Assembly: GCF_003605365.2 (NCBI RefSeq)
Contig: NZ_QYTU02000031.1
Coordinates: 1 to 46,322 of the forward strand
Source of the DNA: Siminovitchia fortis
GTDB lineage: Bacteria; Bacillota; Bacilli; Bacillales; Bacillaceae_C
DNA: 46,322 nucleotides
Reading direction: 5' to 3'
Below the pieces are notes generated by a model. The model searched no databases. It had not been told where the DNA came from and saw nothing but the letters and a program-made list of their open reading frames with translations. A program made the position numbers and the translations under genes. Within the stretch, counting starts at the first letter, position 1. Every line of letters begins with the position of its first letter. This document shows, piece by piece, positions 23,790 to 32,706 of the stretch.

Positions 23790-24524
23790 TTACACCGCCT
23801 CCTGCTTCCTTCTGATATAACTCGATAGTATCATAAACAAAACAAGGTAAACGGCAAGAATGAAAACATTTTTCATATCCGGAAGGTTCCCTCGTATGAT
23901 TTCCCACGCGCCGCTTCCATAATGGTATGCGGGGAGCCAATTGCCAACGGCCTGAACCGCCTTTGGCAAGATTTCCATCGGCATCCACATACCGCCTGTA
24001 ATCGCCAAAAGCATATAAATGACATTACTCACACCCGCTGCTGTATCTACCCGTTTCATTGAACCCACTAGAACACCGAGCCCCAAGAAAGGAAGTGAAC
24101 CAAGTAAAATCCAAGCACCAGCCAAGATCCATTCAGTCCATGGGAGCGATATCCCATTGATTAGTCCCCCAGCTAGAAAAATAACTATAATCGAGAAAAC
24201 ATGAACTAGCGACTGCCCGATCATTTTTGCAAAAAAATACACCGCACCGGACAACGGCGTCACCCTCATAAAGTTGGACCAGCCTTTTGCTCTCTCTTCC
24301 ACCATACGAATCCCCAGGGTCATAATCGCGCTTCCCATCACGCTGAAAGCGGCCATTGACATAAGGAAGTGTGCGTTCCAAACAGGATCATCCGCGCCAA
24401 CTTGCATCACTCTTGTAAAAACAAAGTAAAAGACAATAGGCATAAGAAGGGACCAAAAAATAAAATAAGGATTTCGAAAAACCCGAAGTATCTCTGCCTT
24501 ACACTGGTTCGTCAACGCCTTCAT
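23790..24524 (-). CDS. ABC-2 type exporter permease (YvfS-like)
   Basis: A 244-residue integral membrane protein with six hydrophobic segments, of the ABC-2 permease family. It begins directly after the ATPase stop, with GGGAGG upstream of its ATG. With the ATPase it forms an exporter, and the downstream kinase and regulator suggest export of a membrane-active compound such as a lipid or antimicrobial peptide. The substrate is not evident. Confidence 0.9.
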   Translation of the reverse strand: MKALTNQCKAEILRVFRNPYFIFWSLLMPIVFYFVFTRVMQVGADDPVWNAHFLMSMAAFSVMGSAIMTLGIRMVEERAKGWSNFMRVTPLSGAVYFFAKMIGQSLVHVFSIIVIFLAGGLINGISLPWTEWILAGAWILLGSLPFLGLGVLVGSMKRVDTAAGVSNVIYMLLAITGGMWMPMEILPKAVQAVGNWLPAYHYGSGAWEIIRGNLPDMKNVFILAVYLVLFMILSSYIRRKQEAV

Positions 24525-25427
24525 TTATATCGCCTCCCTTTGGTCAATCGTCAGCTGTTCAAACACCTCGTCAAGCCGGCCTTTTTCAACCCGTATATCC
24601 CTGACATACAAGTTTTTCTCAAATATCATATAAAGCACAGAATCCGTGTCATCTGAAATAATATAAGTCCTGCCTTCTTTTTCATATACGTCAGAAACAA
24701 ACGGAAGCTGTAAAAATAATTCTGTTGGTATTTCATCCGGAGTTATAAAAGAAACGAACTGTTTCGTCAGTTTCTTTTTCATATCATCCGGAGTTCCATC
24801 GGAGGTAACTTTTCCCTTATTAAATAAAATGATCCTGTCCGCGTAATCGTCCGCTTCCTGTAAATAATGTGTTGTGAAAATAATTGTTTTTCCCTCGCGG
24901 GCAAATCCCTGAACCGTCCCCCAAAAAAGCCTTCTTGATGTAATATCCATTCCGACCGTCGGTTCATCAAAAAATAAAAGTTGCGGATTTCCTGCGAGCG
25001 CCAACGCGAACGAAACCTTTCGCTTTTGTCCTCCCGAGAGCTTCTCCGTACGTTTTTCCAAATCATCTTCTCTCAGACCGGTTAAACCGATCAGTTGATT
25101 CATCTTCATTGGATTTGGATAATAACTTCGGAACAATTGAATCAGCTCTTTTACCTTCAAGCCATCCATGAGGCTCACTTCCTGCAGCATCACACCCAAG
25201 TTCTCCCGTACTGCCCGCTCCGTGGGGCTTTGATGAAAAAGAAGAGCTTCACCTACCGTCGGCTTCAATAAACCGAGCATCATTAACATCGTTGTTGTTT
25301 TCCCTGCACCGTTTGGACCGAGAATAGCTGTCACATCACCTTTACTTATCGCAAATGATACATCGTCTACCGCCTTCTTATGTTTAAATACCTTTGTCAA
25401 CCGATTGATTTCCACTACTTCTTCCAA
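24525..25427 (-). CDS. ABC transporter ATP-binding protein (YvfR-like)
   Basis: A 300-residue ATPase. Walker A GPNGAGKTT, Q-loop LQEVSL, signature LSGGQKRKVSFALALAGNP, Walker B LLFFDEPTVGMD and the H-loop FTTHYLQEAD are all intact, followed by a C-terminal region of about 80 residues typical of ABC-2 exporters. Start taken at TTG 25427, because GGGGTG(A) lies 6 bases upstream; ATG 25442 has no ribosome site. It is the first gene of the four-gene operon, and a perfect inverted repeat 80 bases upstream is a probable operator. Confidence 0.93.
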   Translation of the reverse strand: MEEVVEINRLTKVFKHKKAVDDVSFAISKGDVTAILGPNGAGKTTTMLMMLGLLKPTVGEALLFHQSPTERAVRENLGVMLQEVSLMDGLKVKELIQLFRSYYPNPMKMNQLIGLTGLREDDLEKRTEKLSGGQKRKVSFALALAGNPQLLFFDEPTVGMDITSRRLFWGTVQGFAREGKTIIFTTHYLQEADDYADRIILFNKGKVTSDGTPDDMKKKLTKQFVSFITPDEIPTELFLQLPFVSDVYEKEGRTYIISDDTDSVLYMIFEKNLYVRDIRVEKGRLDEVFEQLTIDQREAI

Positions 25428-25505
25428 AAGGCTCACCCCCATAATCTAATGTCATTGTATTAACATTTAATTGTAAAAATCAGTAGCTTCTGTCATCATT
25501 TTATA

Positions 25506-25519
25506 GTGACAAATGTCAC
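25506..25519. promoter_or_regulatory. Inverted repeat operator upstream of the ABC exporter operon
   Basis: GTGACAAATGTCAC is a 6-bp perfect inverted repeat with a 2-base centre. It could be the binding site of the NarL-type regulator encoded in the operon. It also fits GTGA-N6-TCAC, the core of Crp/Fnr boxes, so Fnr is an alternative. TATAAA follows at once on the minus strand. Confidence 0.5.
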
Positions 25520-25693
25520 CTCTATGTTGATGGTACCGATGGCCGCTTTTTTTGGTGGGCGAAACCTTTCATGGATGCATGAAAGTGATATTGGAGATTG
25601 GTTATTTAGGGCTGGGTAAAAAGGCCAATTTCAACTTTTTCAAAAAATCATTATACTAATCAAAAGACTAACACTTGAATTGGGAAGTGGATG

Positions 25694-27100
25694 ATGATGC
25701 CGAAGAAGGCTTTTATCGTAATAGTTTTGTTCTGTTTGGCATTAGCAGGCTGCCAACAGACAGAGAAAAAAAGTGAACAGAAGAAAGAGGAAAAAGCTGT
25801 TGAAGCAAATGCAAAGGAGAGCAAGGAAAAAGAAGAAGCCTCCTACAGCCTGAAAGGGGAAGAAATTGAGAAAGAGCCCGCAGGGGAATTGTTTCAACAG
25901 TATATAGGCGATAAAGAATTCGCAGATAATGAAGAGTATTCCAAAGCAGCCGGAGAAGCCGTAGCCGAGTACATGAAAGAGATTAAAAACATGGATACAA
26001 AAGATTGGGATGCGGAACAGTGGGCCAAATCGATCATTTTAAGCCTTCGTACGGATGTCAGTGGCACAATACAGCCATTGAAAGACTTTGAGGTAAAATA
26101 TAATGAGCTGAAGCTGCCTGACGGAAGGCTCCTCCAGGATGTCAGCGAAGAGGAGCTTAACGAAGAGGCCGATGATGTGAATGTCGCCGTTTTAATTGAC
26201 GCGAGCGGAAGCATGAAGGCTGACGTTCCGGGAGGAAATAAAATGGCCTTGGCTAAATCAAGCATCAAACAATTTTCTGAAAGCCTGCCTGACAATGTCA
26301 ATGTATCCCTGTCTGTTTTTGGACACAAAGGGACGGGTTCCGATCAGGACAAAAAACTTTCATGTGAAAGCATCGAAACGGTTTATTCATTAAAGCCCTA
26401 TGATCAAAAAGAGTTTTCCAATGCGCTTGATCAATTCAACGCAAGTGGATGGACCCCGCTTGCTTCAGCTATACAGCAGGCGGAAAAAGAGTTGAAAGTT
26501 GCCAGTGGCGACAAGACAAAAACGCTTATATATGTTGTGAGCGACGGAGTGGAAACATGCGATGGAGACCCTGTCCAGGCGGCGAAGAATGCGAAGAAGT
26601 CAATGACGGACCTGCAAATCAATATTATTGGATTCGATGTCGATAATGAAGCGGACCGCCAGTTGAAAGAGGTGGCGAGTGCAGGAGGCGGAGAGTATAC
26701 TTCTGTGAAAAACAAACAGGAGCTGGATGATGAGATCACTAAAAATTGGAAGGAAAGCCTCGGCAAAACGACATGGCGCTTCTGGCTTGCCGGGAACATC
26801 AATAATATCAACTGGGCATCTGTTGGAATGTCCAACGAACTCCGGGGCCTGGAGAACAACCACATCACTTCGCGCAACAGGGAGCATGATCGCATGAAAG
26901 CTGCCTTGAACGAACTGCTGAGCAGCGATTTGGTTGACTTGGACACTAAATCTGCAATCTCGGACATCTTATTTGAACGAACTAATGCCATCAAAGATTA
27001 TGCAGACGGCATTAAATCTGAAAAACATAATGAAATCTTTGATACGGCGGAAAGCCTGAAAGAGAAAGTGGACCATGTAACAAAGGATCTTGATTTGTAG
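25694..27100 (+). CDS. VWA-domain lipoprotein (YwmC/YwmD-like)
   Basis: A 468-residue predicted lipoprotein: lipobox LALAGC at about residue 20, a Lys/Glu-rich linker (about 24-55), a helical region to about 150, then a von Willebrand A domain (about 155-350). The MIDAS metal site is complete: DASGSMKAD, the Thr in GWTPLASAI and the Asp in VVSDGVETCDGD. A C-terminal helical region of about 110 residues follows. Such proteins usually bind other surface proteins or wall components; the partner is unknown. Three consecutive ATG codons make the start ambiguous (25691, 25694, 25697), with GGGAAG just upstream. A strong terminator follows. Confidence 0.88.
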   Translation: MMPKKAFIVIVLFCLALAGCQQTEKKSEQKKEEKAVEANAKESKEKEEASYSLKGEEIEKEPAGELFQQYIGDKEFADNEEYSKAAGEAVAEYMKEIKNMDTKDWDAEQWAKSIILSLRTDVSGTIQPLKDFEVKYNELKLPDGRLLQDVSEEELNEEADDVNVAVLIDASGSMKADVPGGNKMALAKSSIKQFSESLPDNVNVSLSVFGHKGTGSDQDKKLSCESIETVYSLKPYDQKEFSNALDQFNASGWTPLASAIQQAEKELKVASGDKTKTLIYVVSDGVETCDGDPVQAAKNAKKSMTDLQINIIGFDVDNEADRQLKEVASAGGGEYTSVKNKQELDDEITKNWKESLGKTTWRFWLAGNINNINWASVGMSNELRGLENNHITSRNREHDRMKAALNELLSSDLVDLDTKSAISDILFERTNAIKDYADGIKSEKHNEIFDTAESLKEKVDHVTKDLDL

Positions 27101-27135
27101 AAAACCAAAGGGATACGACAGTCCCTTTGGTTTTT
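27101..27135 (+). terminator. Intrinsic terminator of the VWA lipoprotein gene
   Basis: AACCAAAGGGA (27103-27113) pairs with TCCCTTTGGTT (27122-27132), 8-base loop, T run after it. Confidence 0.9.
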
Positions 27136-27175
27136 CAATGAAAAACATGTCAAGGGGCACGGTCCTAAAGATGGG

Positions 27176-27204
27176 TTGACGCTTTCAAAAGATTCTAATA
27201 GTAT
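27176..27204 (+). promoter_or_regulatory. Promoter of the first M28 aminopeptidase gene
   Basis: TTGACG (27176-27181) and TAGTAT (27199-27204) with a 17-base spacer, 33 bases before the GTG start. Confidence 0.55.
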
Positions 27205-27237
27205 AAAACTACTAATCTAGGGATAGGAGAGATTGAT

Positions 27238-28215
27238 GTGAGAAACCGCATTTTCATTTCAATAGTTATGGCTCTTCTGCTGTTATTCACTGCTGCAGGC
27301 AGTACCACAGCTTCAACTGTGACCTACCATCCGTCGCTCGCTCATAAGACTGGAAAAATGGCATATGAGCATACAAAGTATTTAACGTATACGGTGGGGG
27401 CACGTGTGGCAGGATCGGCTAAAGAAGAAGAGGCAAGGGATTATATTGAGAGCCAGTTCAAGCGCATGGGCTATACTACCAACGTCCAGCCTTTTTCATA
27501 TACCAACAGGGGAACGGTAGTCCATTCCTCTAACGTGATTGCTTATAAGAAAGGGAAGTCCAGCAAGGAAATTATTGTCGGAGCACACTATGATTCTGTT
27601 GCTGCTGGAAAAGGATCGGACGATAATGCTTCAGGCGTAGGCGTCATGCTTGAGGCAGCTGAGGTATTAAAGAAAATCAATACTCCCTATTCTATTAAAT
27701 TTGTTGCTTTTGGTGCAGAAGAGACAGGGCTGAGAGGGTCAAATTACTATGCTAGCCAAATGACAGCAGAAGAGATTGAAAATACAGTAGGAATGATTAA
27801 CTTGGACAGCTTGGCCGTCGGTGATCATATGTATGTGTATGGAAGCACAGGAGAGAAAGGGTTTATCAGGGATCAGGCCCTGAAAATTGCAGAAAAGAAG
27901 AAGTTGGATATTGGAACGAACCCGGGCTTGAATCCGACTTATCCGGCTGGAACGACAGGGGACTGGAGTGATCATGCGCCATTTAAACGCCTGGGAATTC
28001 CGTATGGTTATTTCGAAGCTACCAATTGGGAAATCGGTGATATTGATGGCTATACACAAACCGTTAAACATGGCAGTGTGTGGCATACGCCAAATGATAC
28101 ACTGGAATTTATAGAAAAAGAGTTTCCGGGCAGAGTTGAAGAGCATTTGGAGACATTCAGCCAGGCTTTGACTGAACTTTTGAAGTTCTTCGGCAAGACA
28201 AGTACATCTAAATAA
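27238..28215 (+). CDS. Secreted M28-family aminopeptidase (short form)
   Basis: A 325-residue exported zinc aminopeptidase with a signal peptide (about 1-26, ending GSTTA-STV). The di-zinc M28 site is visible: GAHYDSVAAGKGSDDNASG (His and bridging Asp), AFGAEETGLRGSNYY (catalytic Glu pair) and INLDSLAVGD. A late His lies in GSVWHTPNDTLEFI. It lacks the PA insert found in the paralogue at 29041. GGAGAG lies about 7 bases before the GTG start. The two M28 genes flank bioY but are in separate units. The role is probably peptide scavenging outside the cell. Confidence 0.92.
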   Translation: MRNRIFISIVMALLLLFTAAGSTTASTVTYHPSLAHKTGKMAYEHTKYLTYTVGARVAGSAKEEEARDYIESQFKRMGYTTNVQPFSYTNRGTVVHSSNVIAYKKGKSSKEIIVGAHYDSVAAGKGSDDNASGVGVMLEAAEVLKKINTPYSIKFVAFGAEETGLRGSNYYASQMTAEEIENTVGMINLDSLAVGDHMYVYGSTGEKGFIRDQALKIAEKKKLDIGTNPGLNPTYPAGTTGDWSDHAPFKRLGIPYGYFEATNWEIGDIDGYTQTVKHGSVWHTPNDTLEFIEKEFPGRVEEHLETFSQALTELLKFFGKTSTSK

Positions 28216-28217
28216 TA

Positions 28218-28248
28218 TTAAAAAGTCAGCTGCTTATGCTGACTTTTT
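28218..28248. terminator. Bidirectional terminator between the M28 gene and bioY
   Basis: AAAAGTCAGC (28221-28230) pairs with GCTGACTTTT (28238-28247). T runs follow on both strands, and the bioY stop codon lies in the loop. Confidence 0.88.
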
Positions 28249-28800
28249 TGCTGTAAATAAAATATTGGCGTTAGCCAACCTATTGCGAACTAATACCCCA
28301 ATCCATGAGGCAAGTGCCGCTTTTATCAATCCTACAACGATAAATGGAGCAAACCCTCCGGCGAAAGCCGCGCCCCAGCTCAAACTGGCCCCTGCTTTTA
28401 ACCAGGCTGTTCCAAAGCTCAATGTAATCAGCATGCCGATCGTATTTGCGGCCATTGCATGGATAAAATTAAAGGATGTTTTCTCCAAATACCATCCGAT
28501 AAAGAAAGCGGTTGGGATAAATCCGACGATAAACCCGCCGGTTGGTCCGATCAGAACGGAAAAACCTGCAGAAAACCCAGCAAACACAGGGATGCCGACT
28601 GCACCGAGCAATATGTAGAGAAGGACGGAAACCGTACCATGCCTCGACCCCAGAATGGTTGCGGCCAATCCGATCGCCAGTGTCTGCCCTGTAATTGGGA
28701 CAAGAGGCAATGGGATGGTGACCTGGGCCAAAATCCCGATAATGGCTGAAAAAAGTGCAGTTATAATCATCATTCTTAGCTTTTGCTGTTCTTGAAGCAT
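28234..28800 (-). CDS. bioY: Biotin ECF transporter S component
   Basis: A 188-residue membrane protein with six hydrophobic segments and the BioY hallmarks: AQVTIPLPLVPITGQTLAIG near the N-terminus, GAVGIPVFAGFSAGFSVLIG and PTGGFIVGF. BioY binds biotin and works alone or with the shared EcfAAT module, which is not in this window. Start at ATG 28800, since AGGAGGGAG lies just upstream; longer in-frame forms run through the operator. A BirA operator and sigma-A promoter lie directly upstream, so repression by biotin-loaded BirA is expected. Confidence 0.94.
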   Translation of the reverse strand: MLQEQQKLRMMIITALFSAIIGILAQVTIPLPLVPITGQTLAIGLAATILGSRHGTVSVLLYILLGAVGIPVFAGFSAGFSVLIGPTGGFIVGFIPTAFFIGWYLEKTSFNFIHAMAANTIGMLITLSFGTAWLKAGASLSWGAAFAGGFAPFIVVGLIKAALASWIGVLVRNRLANANILFTAKKSA

Positions 28801-28813
28801 AGCGCTCCCTCCT

Positions 28814-28845
28814 ATTGTCAACGTTTATTATTTTTGGTTGACAAT
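28814..28845 (-). promoter_or_regulatory. BirA operator of bioY
   Basis: ATTGTCAAC (28814-28822) and GTTGACAAT (28837-28845) form a perfect 9-bp inverted repeat with a 14-base spacer, matching the BirA operator pattern of Bacillus biotin genes. Confidence 0.88.
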
Positions 28846-28848
28846 ATT

Positions 28849-28877
28849 AATCTATTATTAAATGGGCGATTTGTCAA
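28849..28877 (-). promoter_or_regulatory. Sigma-A promoter of bioY
   Basis: On the minus strand TTGACA (28872-28877) and TAGATT (28849-28854) with a 17-base spacer. The BirA operator begins 3 bases past the -10 box and so covers the transcription start. Confidence 0.75.
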
Positions 28878-29040
28878 TCCGATTCTTTGGTAGGAAATGA
28901 AGAAAACGAGTGAGAGGTATGTCATGCCTTTTTGAAAAATGAATAGGTGAATAGATTCATTTTGGCGGTACTTGAAAGGAAAGGAAGCACAGAGAGAGAA
29001 TATAGTGCTGTGAATCGAAATATTAAAGGAGGTAATAGAA

Positions 29041-30384
29041 TTGAAAAAAGGAAGAAAAAGATTTTCCCTTTTGCTCTCAGCGTTTCTATTAACCGCTAGT
29101 TTTTATTTTTTTCCTCCAGAAACAGCATTCGTCCAGGCAGCTCCGGAAAAAGCGAACCCAAGCGCAAAGGCATTTGATCAAAAAGTCATCGCAAGGGTTG
29201 ATTCAGAACGGATATATAAAGATATCCACTATCTCTCCGAAACAATCGGGCCAAGGGTAACCGGAACAAAGGAGGAGAAGCAGGCAGCAGAGTTTATAAA
29301 AAAACGGCTCCAATCTTATGGATATAAAGTTGAAACTCAGGAATTTAAAATTCCTGATCAAATGATCGGCAATTTAACGGCAGATGGAAAACAAATTGAC
29401 ATCAATATTCCGGCAGGTTCCGCAGCAACAGCAGAAGAGGGACTGACTGCAGAATTATATGATGCAAAGCTGGGAAGTCCGGAAGATTTTACAGCGGAAG
29501 CATCCGGTAAAATTGCTCTTATCTCCAGAGGGGAATTCACCTTCCAAGAAAAAGTTGCAAATGCAGTGGCTGCTGGTGCAGCAGGTGTGCTTATTTATGA
29601 TAATATTGACCAGCCCGGTCCCTTAAACCCCTCCATTGGCGGGGAAACAACGGTTCCCGTTGGCGGAATATCAAAAGCAAGCGGGCTTTCTTTGCTGAAT
29701 GATTTTGCTTCGCAGGGGAAAACAGTAACATTTACAGTTGAAAAGCTGGGAAGTGCCACATCACAGAATATCATTGCAACAAGGGCGCCTAAAAAAGGTT
29801 CGGGACATGACATAGTTCATGTATCGGCCCACTTTGACAGCGTCCCATTTGCCCCGGGTGCAAACGATAACGCTTCGGGAACTTCAGTTGCTCTTGAACT
29901 TGCGCGTATTCTGAAAAGCTATCCTATTGATAAGGAACTGCGCTTTGTATTTGTTGGCGCAGAAGAAATTGGACTCGTCGGATCGGAGTATTACGTAAGC
30001 CAATTGAGTCAAGATGAGATTAACCGGAGCATTGCGAATTTTAACATGGATATGGTCGGAACGGACTGGGATAAGGCCACAGCCATATTTATGAACGCAG
30101 TTGACGGCAAAGCGAACATCGTGAGCGATACCGCCTTGGCAACGGCAAAAAGAATCGGCACTCCGTCCGAACTGATATTGTACCAGCGCGGGTCATCAGA
30201 CCATGTATCCTTCCACGATGCAGGCATACCGGCTATCAATTTCATCAGGCGCGAACCGGGTACGGCGAATCTGGAGCCGTATTACCACACACCTCAAGAT
30301 ACCATTGAACATATTAGCAAAGAACGTCTCCAAGAGGCAGGGGAGCTTGTTGGGGCATCCATCTACAGCTTAATTAGAAAATAA
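29041..30384 (+). CDS. Secreted M28 aminopeptidase with PA domain (YwaD-like)
   Basis: A 447-residue exported leucyl-type aminopeptidase: signal peptide (about 1-35, ending FVQAA), an M28 start (SETIGPRVTGTKEEKQAAEF), a protease-associated insert (about 130-235; GKIALISRGEFTFQEK, AAGAAGVLIYDN) and the catalytic M28 part with VSAHFDSVPFAPGANDNASG, FVGAEEIGLVGSEYY, NFNMDMVG, SDHVSFHDAGIP and YYHTPQDT. B. subtilis YwaD has this layout and length. The start is TTG 29041, with the near-perfect AAAGGAGGT 7 bases upstream. It probably acts with the shorter paralogue at 27238 in extracellular peptide use. Confidence 0.93.
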   Translation: MKKGRKRFSLLLSAFLLTASFYFFPPETAFVQAAPEKANPSAKAFDQKVIARVDSERIYKDIHYLSETIGPRVTGTKEEKQAAEFIKKRLQSYGYKVETQEFKIPDQMIGNLTADGKQIDINIPAGSAATAEEGLTAELYDAKLGSPEDFTAEASGKIALISRGEFTFQEKVANAVAAGAAGVLIYDNIDQPGPLNPSIGGETTVPVGGISKASGLSLLNDFASQGKTVTFTVEKLGSATSQNIIATRAPKKGSGHDIVHVSAHFDSVPFAPGANDNASGTSVALELARILKSYPIDKELRFVFVGAEEIGLVGSEYYVSQLSQDEINRSIANFNMDMVGTDWDKATAIFMNAVDGKANIVSDTALATAKRIGTPSELILYQRGSSDHVSFHDAGIPAINFIRREPGTANLEPYYHTPQDTIEHISKERLQEAGELVGASIYSLIRK

Positions 30385-30387
30385 TAA

Positions 30388-30425
30388 TAAAACAGAAGCC
30401 ACTGTGCATAATGGCTTCTGTTTCC
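30388..30425. terminator. Bidirectional terminator between M28-PA and the desulfurase-like gene
   Basis: AACAGAAGCCA (30391-30401) pairs with TGGCTTCTGTT (30412-30422); T-rich on the plus side and TTTTATTATTATT on the minus side. Confidence 0.85.
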
Positions 30426-30427
30426 TT

Positions 30428-31675
30428 TTAAAGATTTGTTTTTAGGCATTCTTTCAATCCATCTATAAATCGTTCGCATTCCTCCAGCGTGTTATACGGT
30501 GATAGGCCGACTCTGAGCCAGCCGTCATATTTCATTACATCCAGCTTTTTGGCAAGCTGATAGGCGTAAAAATGCCCGTTGGCGGCAAAAATGGCGTGTT
30601 CGTCTGCCAAATATTTGCTGATAGTACTTGAAGGGACTCCGTCAACGACAAATGAAATTGTAGGTGTCGACGGAACATGGGTTGCAGGAATAAACATTTT
30701 TACTCCTTCTACTTTTGAGATTTCTTCTTTTAAAAAGGAAGCCATTTGATGTTCCTGCTCCTCAAATAGCTGGTAGGCATTTATGATTCTTTGCCTCTTT
30801 GATTGCCCTTTACCAATGCTTTCAATAAATTCAACTGCACCGATCATGCCGGCAATCCCTTCATGATTTTGAGTGCCTGTTTCCATGGAGGAAGGAGGCT
30901 CATTGTGTGCGGGAATCAATTTATACGGTTTATATTTGGAAAATAAATCAGGGTTCATGGATGCGAAGCCGATATGAGGGCCAAAAACCTTGTACCCTGA
31001 ACCAAGCACGAGATCCGCTCCCAGCGCTTTTTGGTCAACGGCGATATGAGGGATTGCCTGGACCGCATCAATGACGGTGAGTGCCCCCACAGCTTTGGCC
31101 GCCTCTATGTATGGTTTTACATTATTGATCGTGCCGACGCCGTTAGAGGCAAGTCCAAGGAATACTGCTTTTGTTTTGGGATGGATCATCGTTTCAATGA
31201 CGGCCCGATCCAGCGTGAGAGAGTCCACATTCACCGGAATCCGTTGAATAGTCATGCCTTTATCTTCAGCAATCTGAACCCATGGGTCAACATTGGCTGA
31301 GTGATCCATTTCTGTGACGACAATCTCCTCTCCAGCCTTCCAGTCCCGTGCAATCATCCTGGAAATTGCGTAGGCGAGCGATGTCATGTTAGCTCCGAAA
31401 AAGACGCCATCTTCATATCCGTTAATAAGCACGGCAACTTCAGCTCTAGCCTGAGCAAGAATGGCTTCCGTCTCTTCGCTTGTGGGAAAAAGTCCATCCC
31501 GGTTTGCCATCCCGTTTTCGATATAGTCCATTATCCGCTTAATAGACGGCTTGCACATCTGTGTACCCCCGGGACCATCAAAGTAGACTACTTGTTTGCC
31601 TTTAAAGGTTCGGTTCAATGCCGGAAATTGCTCGCGTATATTCGCTATGGCTACTTTGTTTTTGATATTTTGCAC
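30428..31675 (-). CDS. Cysteine desulfurase-like class V aminotransferase
   Basis: A 415-residue PLP enzyme of the class V fold. The PLP lysine lies in DLVLGSGYKVFGPHIGF, with DAVQAIPHIAVD upstream, and the N-terminal YFDGPGGTQ is typical of the SufS-related group that lacks the NifS/SufS catalytic Cys loop. At the loop position the sequence is FAANGHFYAYQLA, without cysteine, so true desulfurase activity is doubtful. The start is GTG 31675, with AAGGAGG 7 bases upstream. It follows the methionine importer operon on the same strand, after a terminator and with its own AT-rich promoter region. A role in sulfur amino-acid metabolism is inferred from position. Confidence 0.85.
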   Translation of the reverse strand: MQNIKNKVAIANIREQFPALNRTFKGKQVVYFDGPGGTQMCKPSIKRIMDYIENGMANRDGLFPTSEETEAILAQARAEVAVLINGYEDGVFFGANMTSLAYAISRMIARDWKAGEEIVVTEMDHSANVDPWVQIAEDKGMTIQRIPVNVDSLTLDRAVIETMIHPKTKAVFLGLASNGVGTINNVKPYIEAAKAVGALTVIDAVQAIPHIAVDQKALGADLVLGSGYKVFGPHIGFASMNPDLFSKYKPYKLIPAHNEPPSSMETGTQNHEGIAGMIGAVEFIESIGKGQSKRQRIINAYQLFEEQEHQMASFLKEEISKVEGVKMFIPATHVPSTPTISFVVDGVPSSTISKYLADEHAIFAANGHFYAYQLAKKLDVMKYDGWLRVGLSPYNTLEECERFIDGLKECLKTNL

Positions 31676-31773
31676 TGTGCTGCCTCCTTTTTCATCAATT
31701 ATAATAATATTAGCATGATTAAGTTGTGTGTATTAGAAAAATTTAAATAATTCATCCTCATTTTTTGACAAAT

Positions 31774-31802
31774 AAAAAAAGCCCAATGTTTTCATTGAGC
31801 TT
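31774..31802 (-). terminator. Intrinsic terminator after metQ
   Basis: GCCCAATG (31781-31788) pairs with CATTGAGC (31793-31800) with one G-T-type mismatch and a TTTT loop; a long T run follows on the minus strand. Confidence 0.88.
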
Positions 31803-31813
31803 TTCCAAATTGT

Positions 31814-32650
31814 TTACCATCCAGGTATTACAGAACCTTTGTAAGTTTCCTCGATGAATTGCTTAATTTCATCTGATTGATATACGCTTAAAAATTTCTT
31901 GATAGCTTCATCGTCTTTGTTCTCTGCCCTGGCTGCTACAATATTCACCCATGGAGAATCTTTATCTTCGATGAACAGGGAGTCCTCTGTAGGTACAATG
32001 CCGGCTTCAATTGCATAGTTGGAGTTGATGGCAGCTGCATCCACTTCGTCCAGTTGACGCGGAATTTGCGCAGCTTCCAATTCGACGAATTCATAATCAT
32101 TTTTGTTCTCATCAACATCTTTGACGGACGGCGTATCGCCGACACCTTCTTTAAGCTTGATCAATCCGGCTTTCTCGAATAGAAGAAGGGCACGTCCGCC
32201 ATTCGTTGGATCGTTTGGCAATCCGAGCTTTGCGCCTTTTTTGAGGTCTTTCAGGTCTTCTACTTTGTTGGAATAGACACCCATTGGCGTTGTAATTGCA
32301 TTTCCAACATTTACGATATCATAGTTACGGTCTTTTTTCTGTTCATCCAAATATGGCTCATGCTGGAAAACATTCAGGTCAAGATCGCCTTGGGATAGCG
32401 CTTCGTTAACAATTGGATAGTCAGAGAAAGTCTTAATGTCAATTTCCAGGTCTTGCTTTGCAGCGAGTTCTTTTACCTGCTCCATGATTTCCTCATGTTC
32501 ACCGGCTGTAACACCTACAATGAGCTTTCCGTCGCTGAGCAGCCCTTCGGCTTTTTCCCCTTTATCCGCTGATTCTTCTTTACTTCCGCCGCATGCTGCA
32601 AGAGCTGCAATCAATAAAACCAACACGCTGGATAATATCCACTTTTTCAT
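31814..32650 (-). CDS. metQ: Methionine ABC transporter substrate-binding lipoprotein (copy 1)
   Basis: A 278-residue NlpA/MetQ-family lipoprotein: signal with lipobox LAAC at about residue 20, then the periplasmic-binding fold with KLIVGVTAGEHEEIMEQVKE, FQHEPYLDEQKKDRNYD, LGLPNDPTNGGRALLLFEKA and DAAAINSNYAIEAG. MetQ delivers methionine to MetNI. It is the last gene of the operon and strongly resembles a second MetQ (34945-35784), which lies at the operon's start. Confidence 0.94.
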   Translation of the reverse strand: MKKWILSSVLVLLIAALAACGGSKEESADKGEKAEGLLSDGKLIVGVTAGEHEEIMEQVKELAAKQDLEIDIKTFSDYPIVNEALSQGDLDLNVFQHEPYLDEQKKDRNYDIVNVGNAITTPMGVYSNKVEDLKDLKKGAKLGLPNDPTNGGRALLLFEKAGLIKLKEGVGDTPSVKDVDENKNDYEFVELEAAQIPRQLDEVDAAAINSNYAIEAGIVPTEDSLFIEDKDSPWVNIVAARAENKDDEAIKKFLSVYQSDEIKQFIEETYKGSVIPGW

Positions 32651-32706
32651 GATGCAATTCCTCTTTTCTTATAGATATAATTAATATTTAAACACACTAT
32701 ACACAA

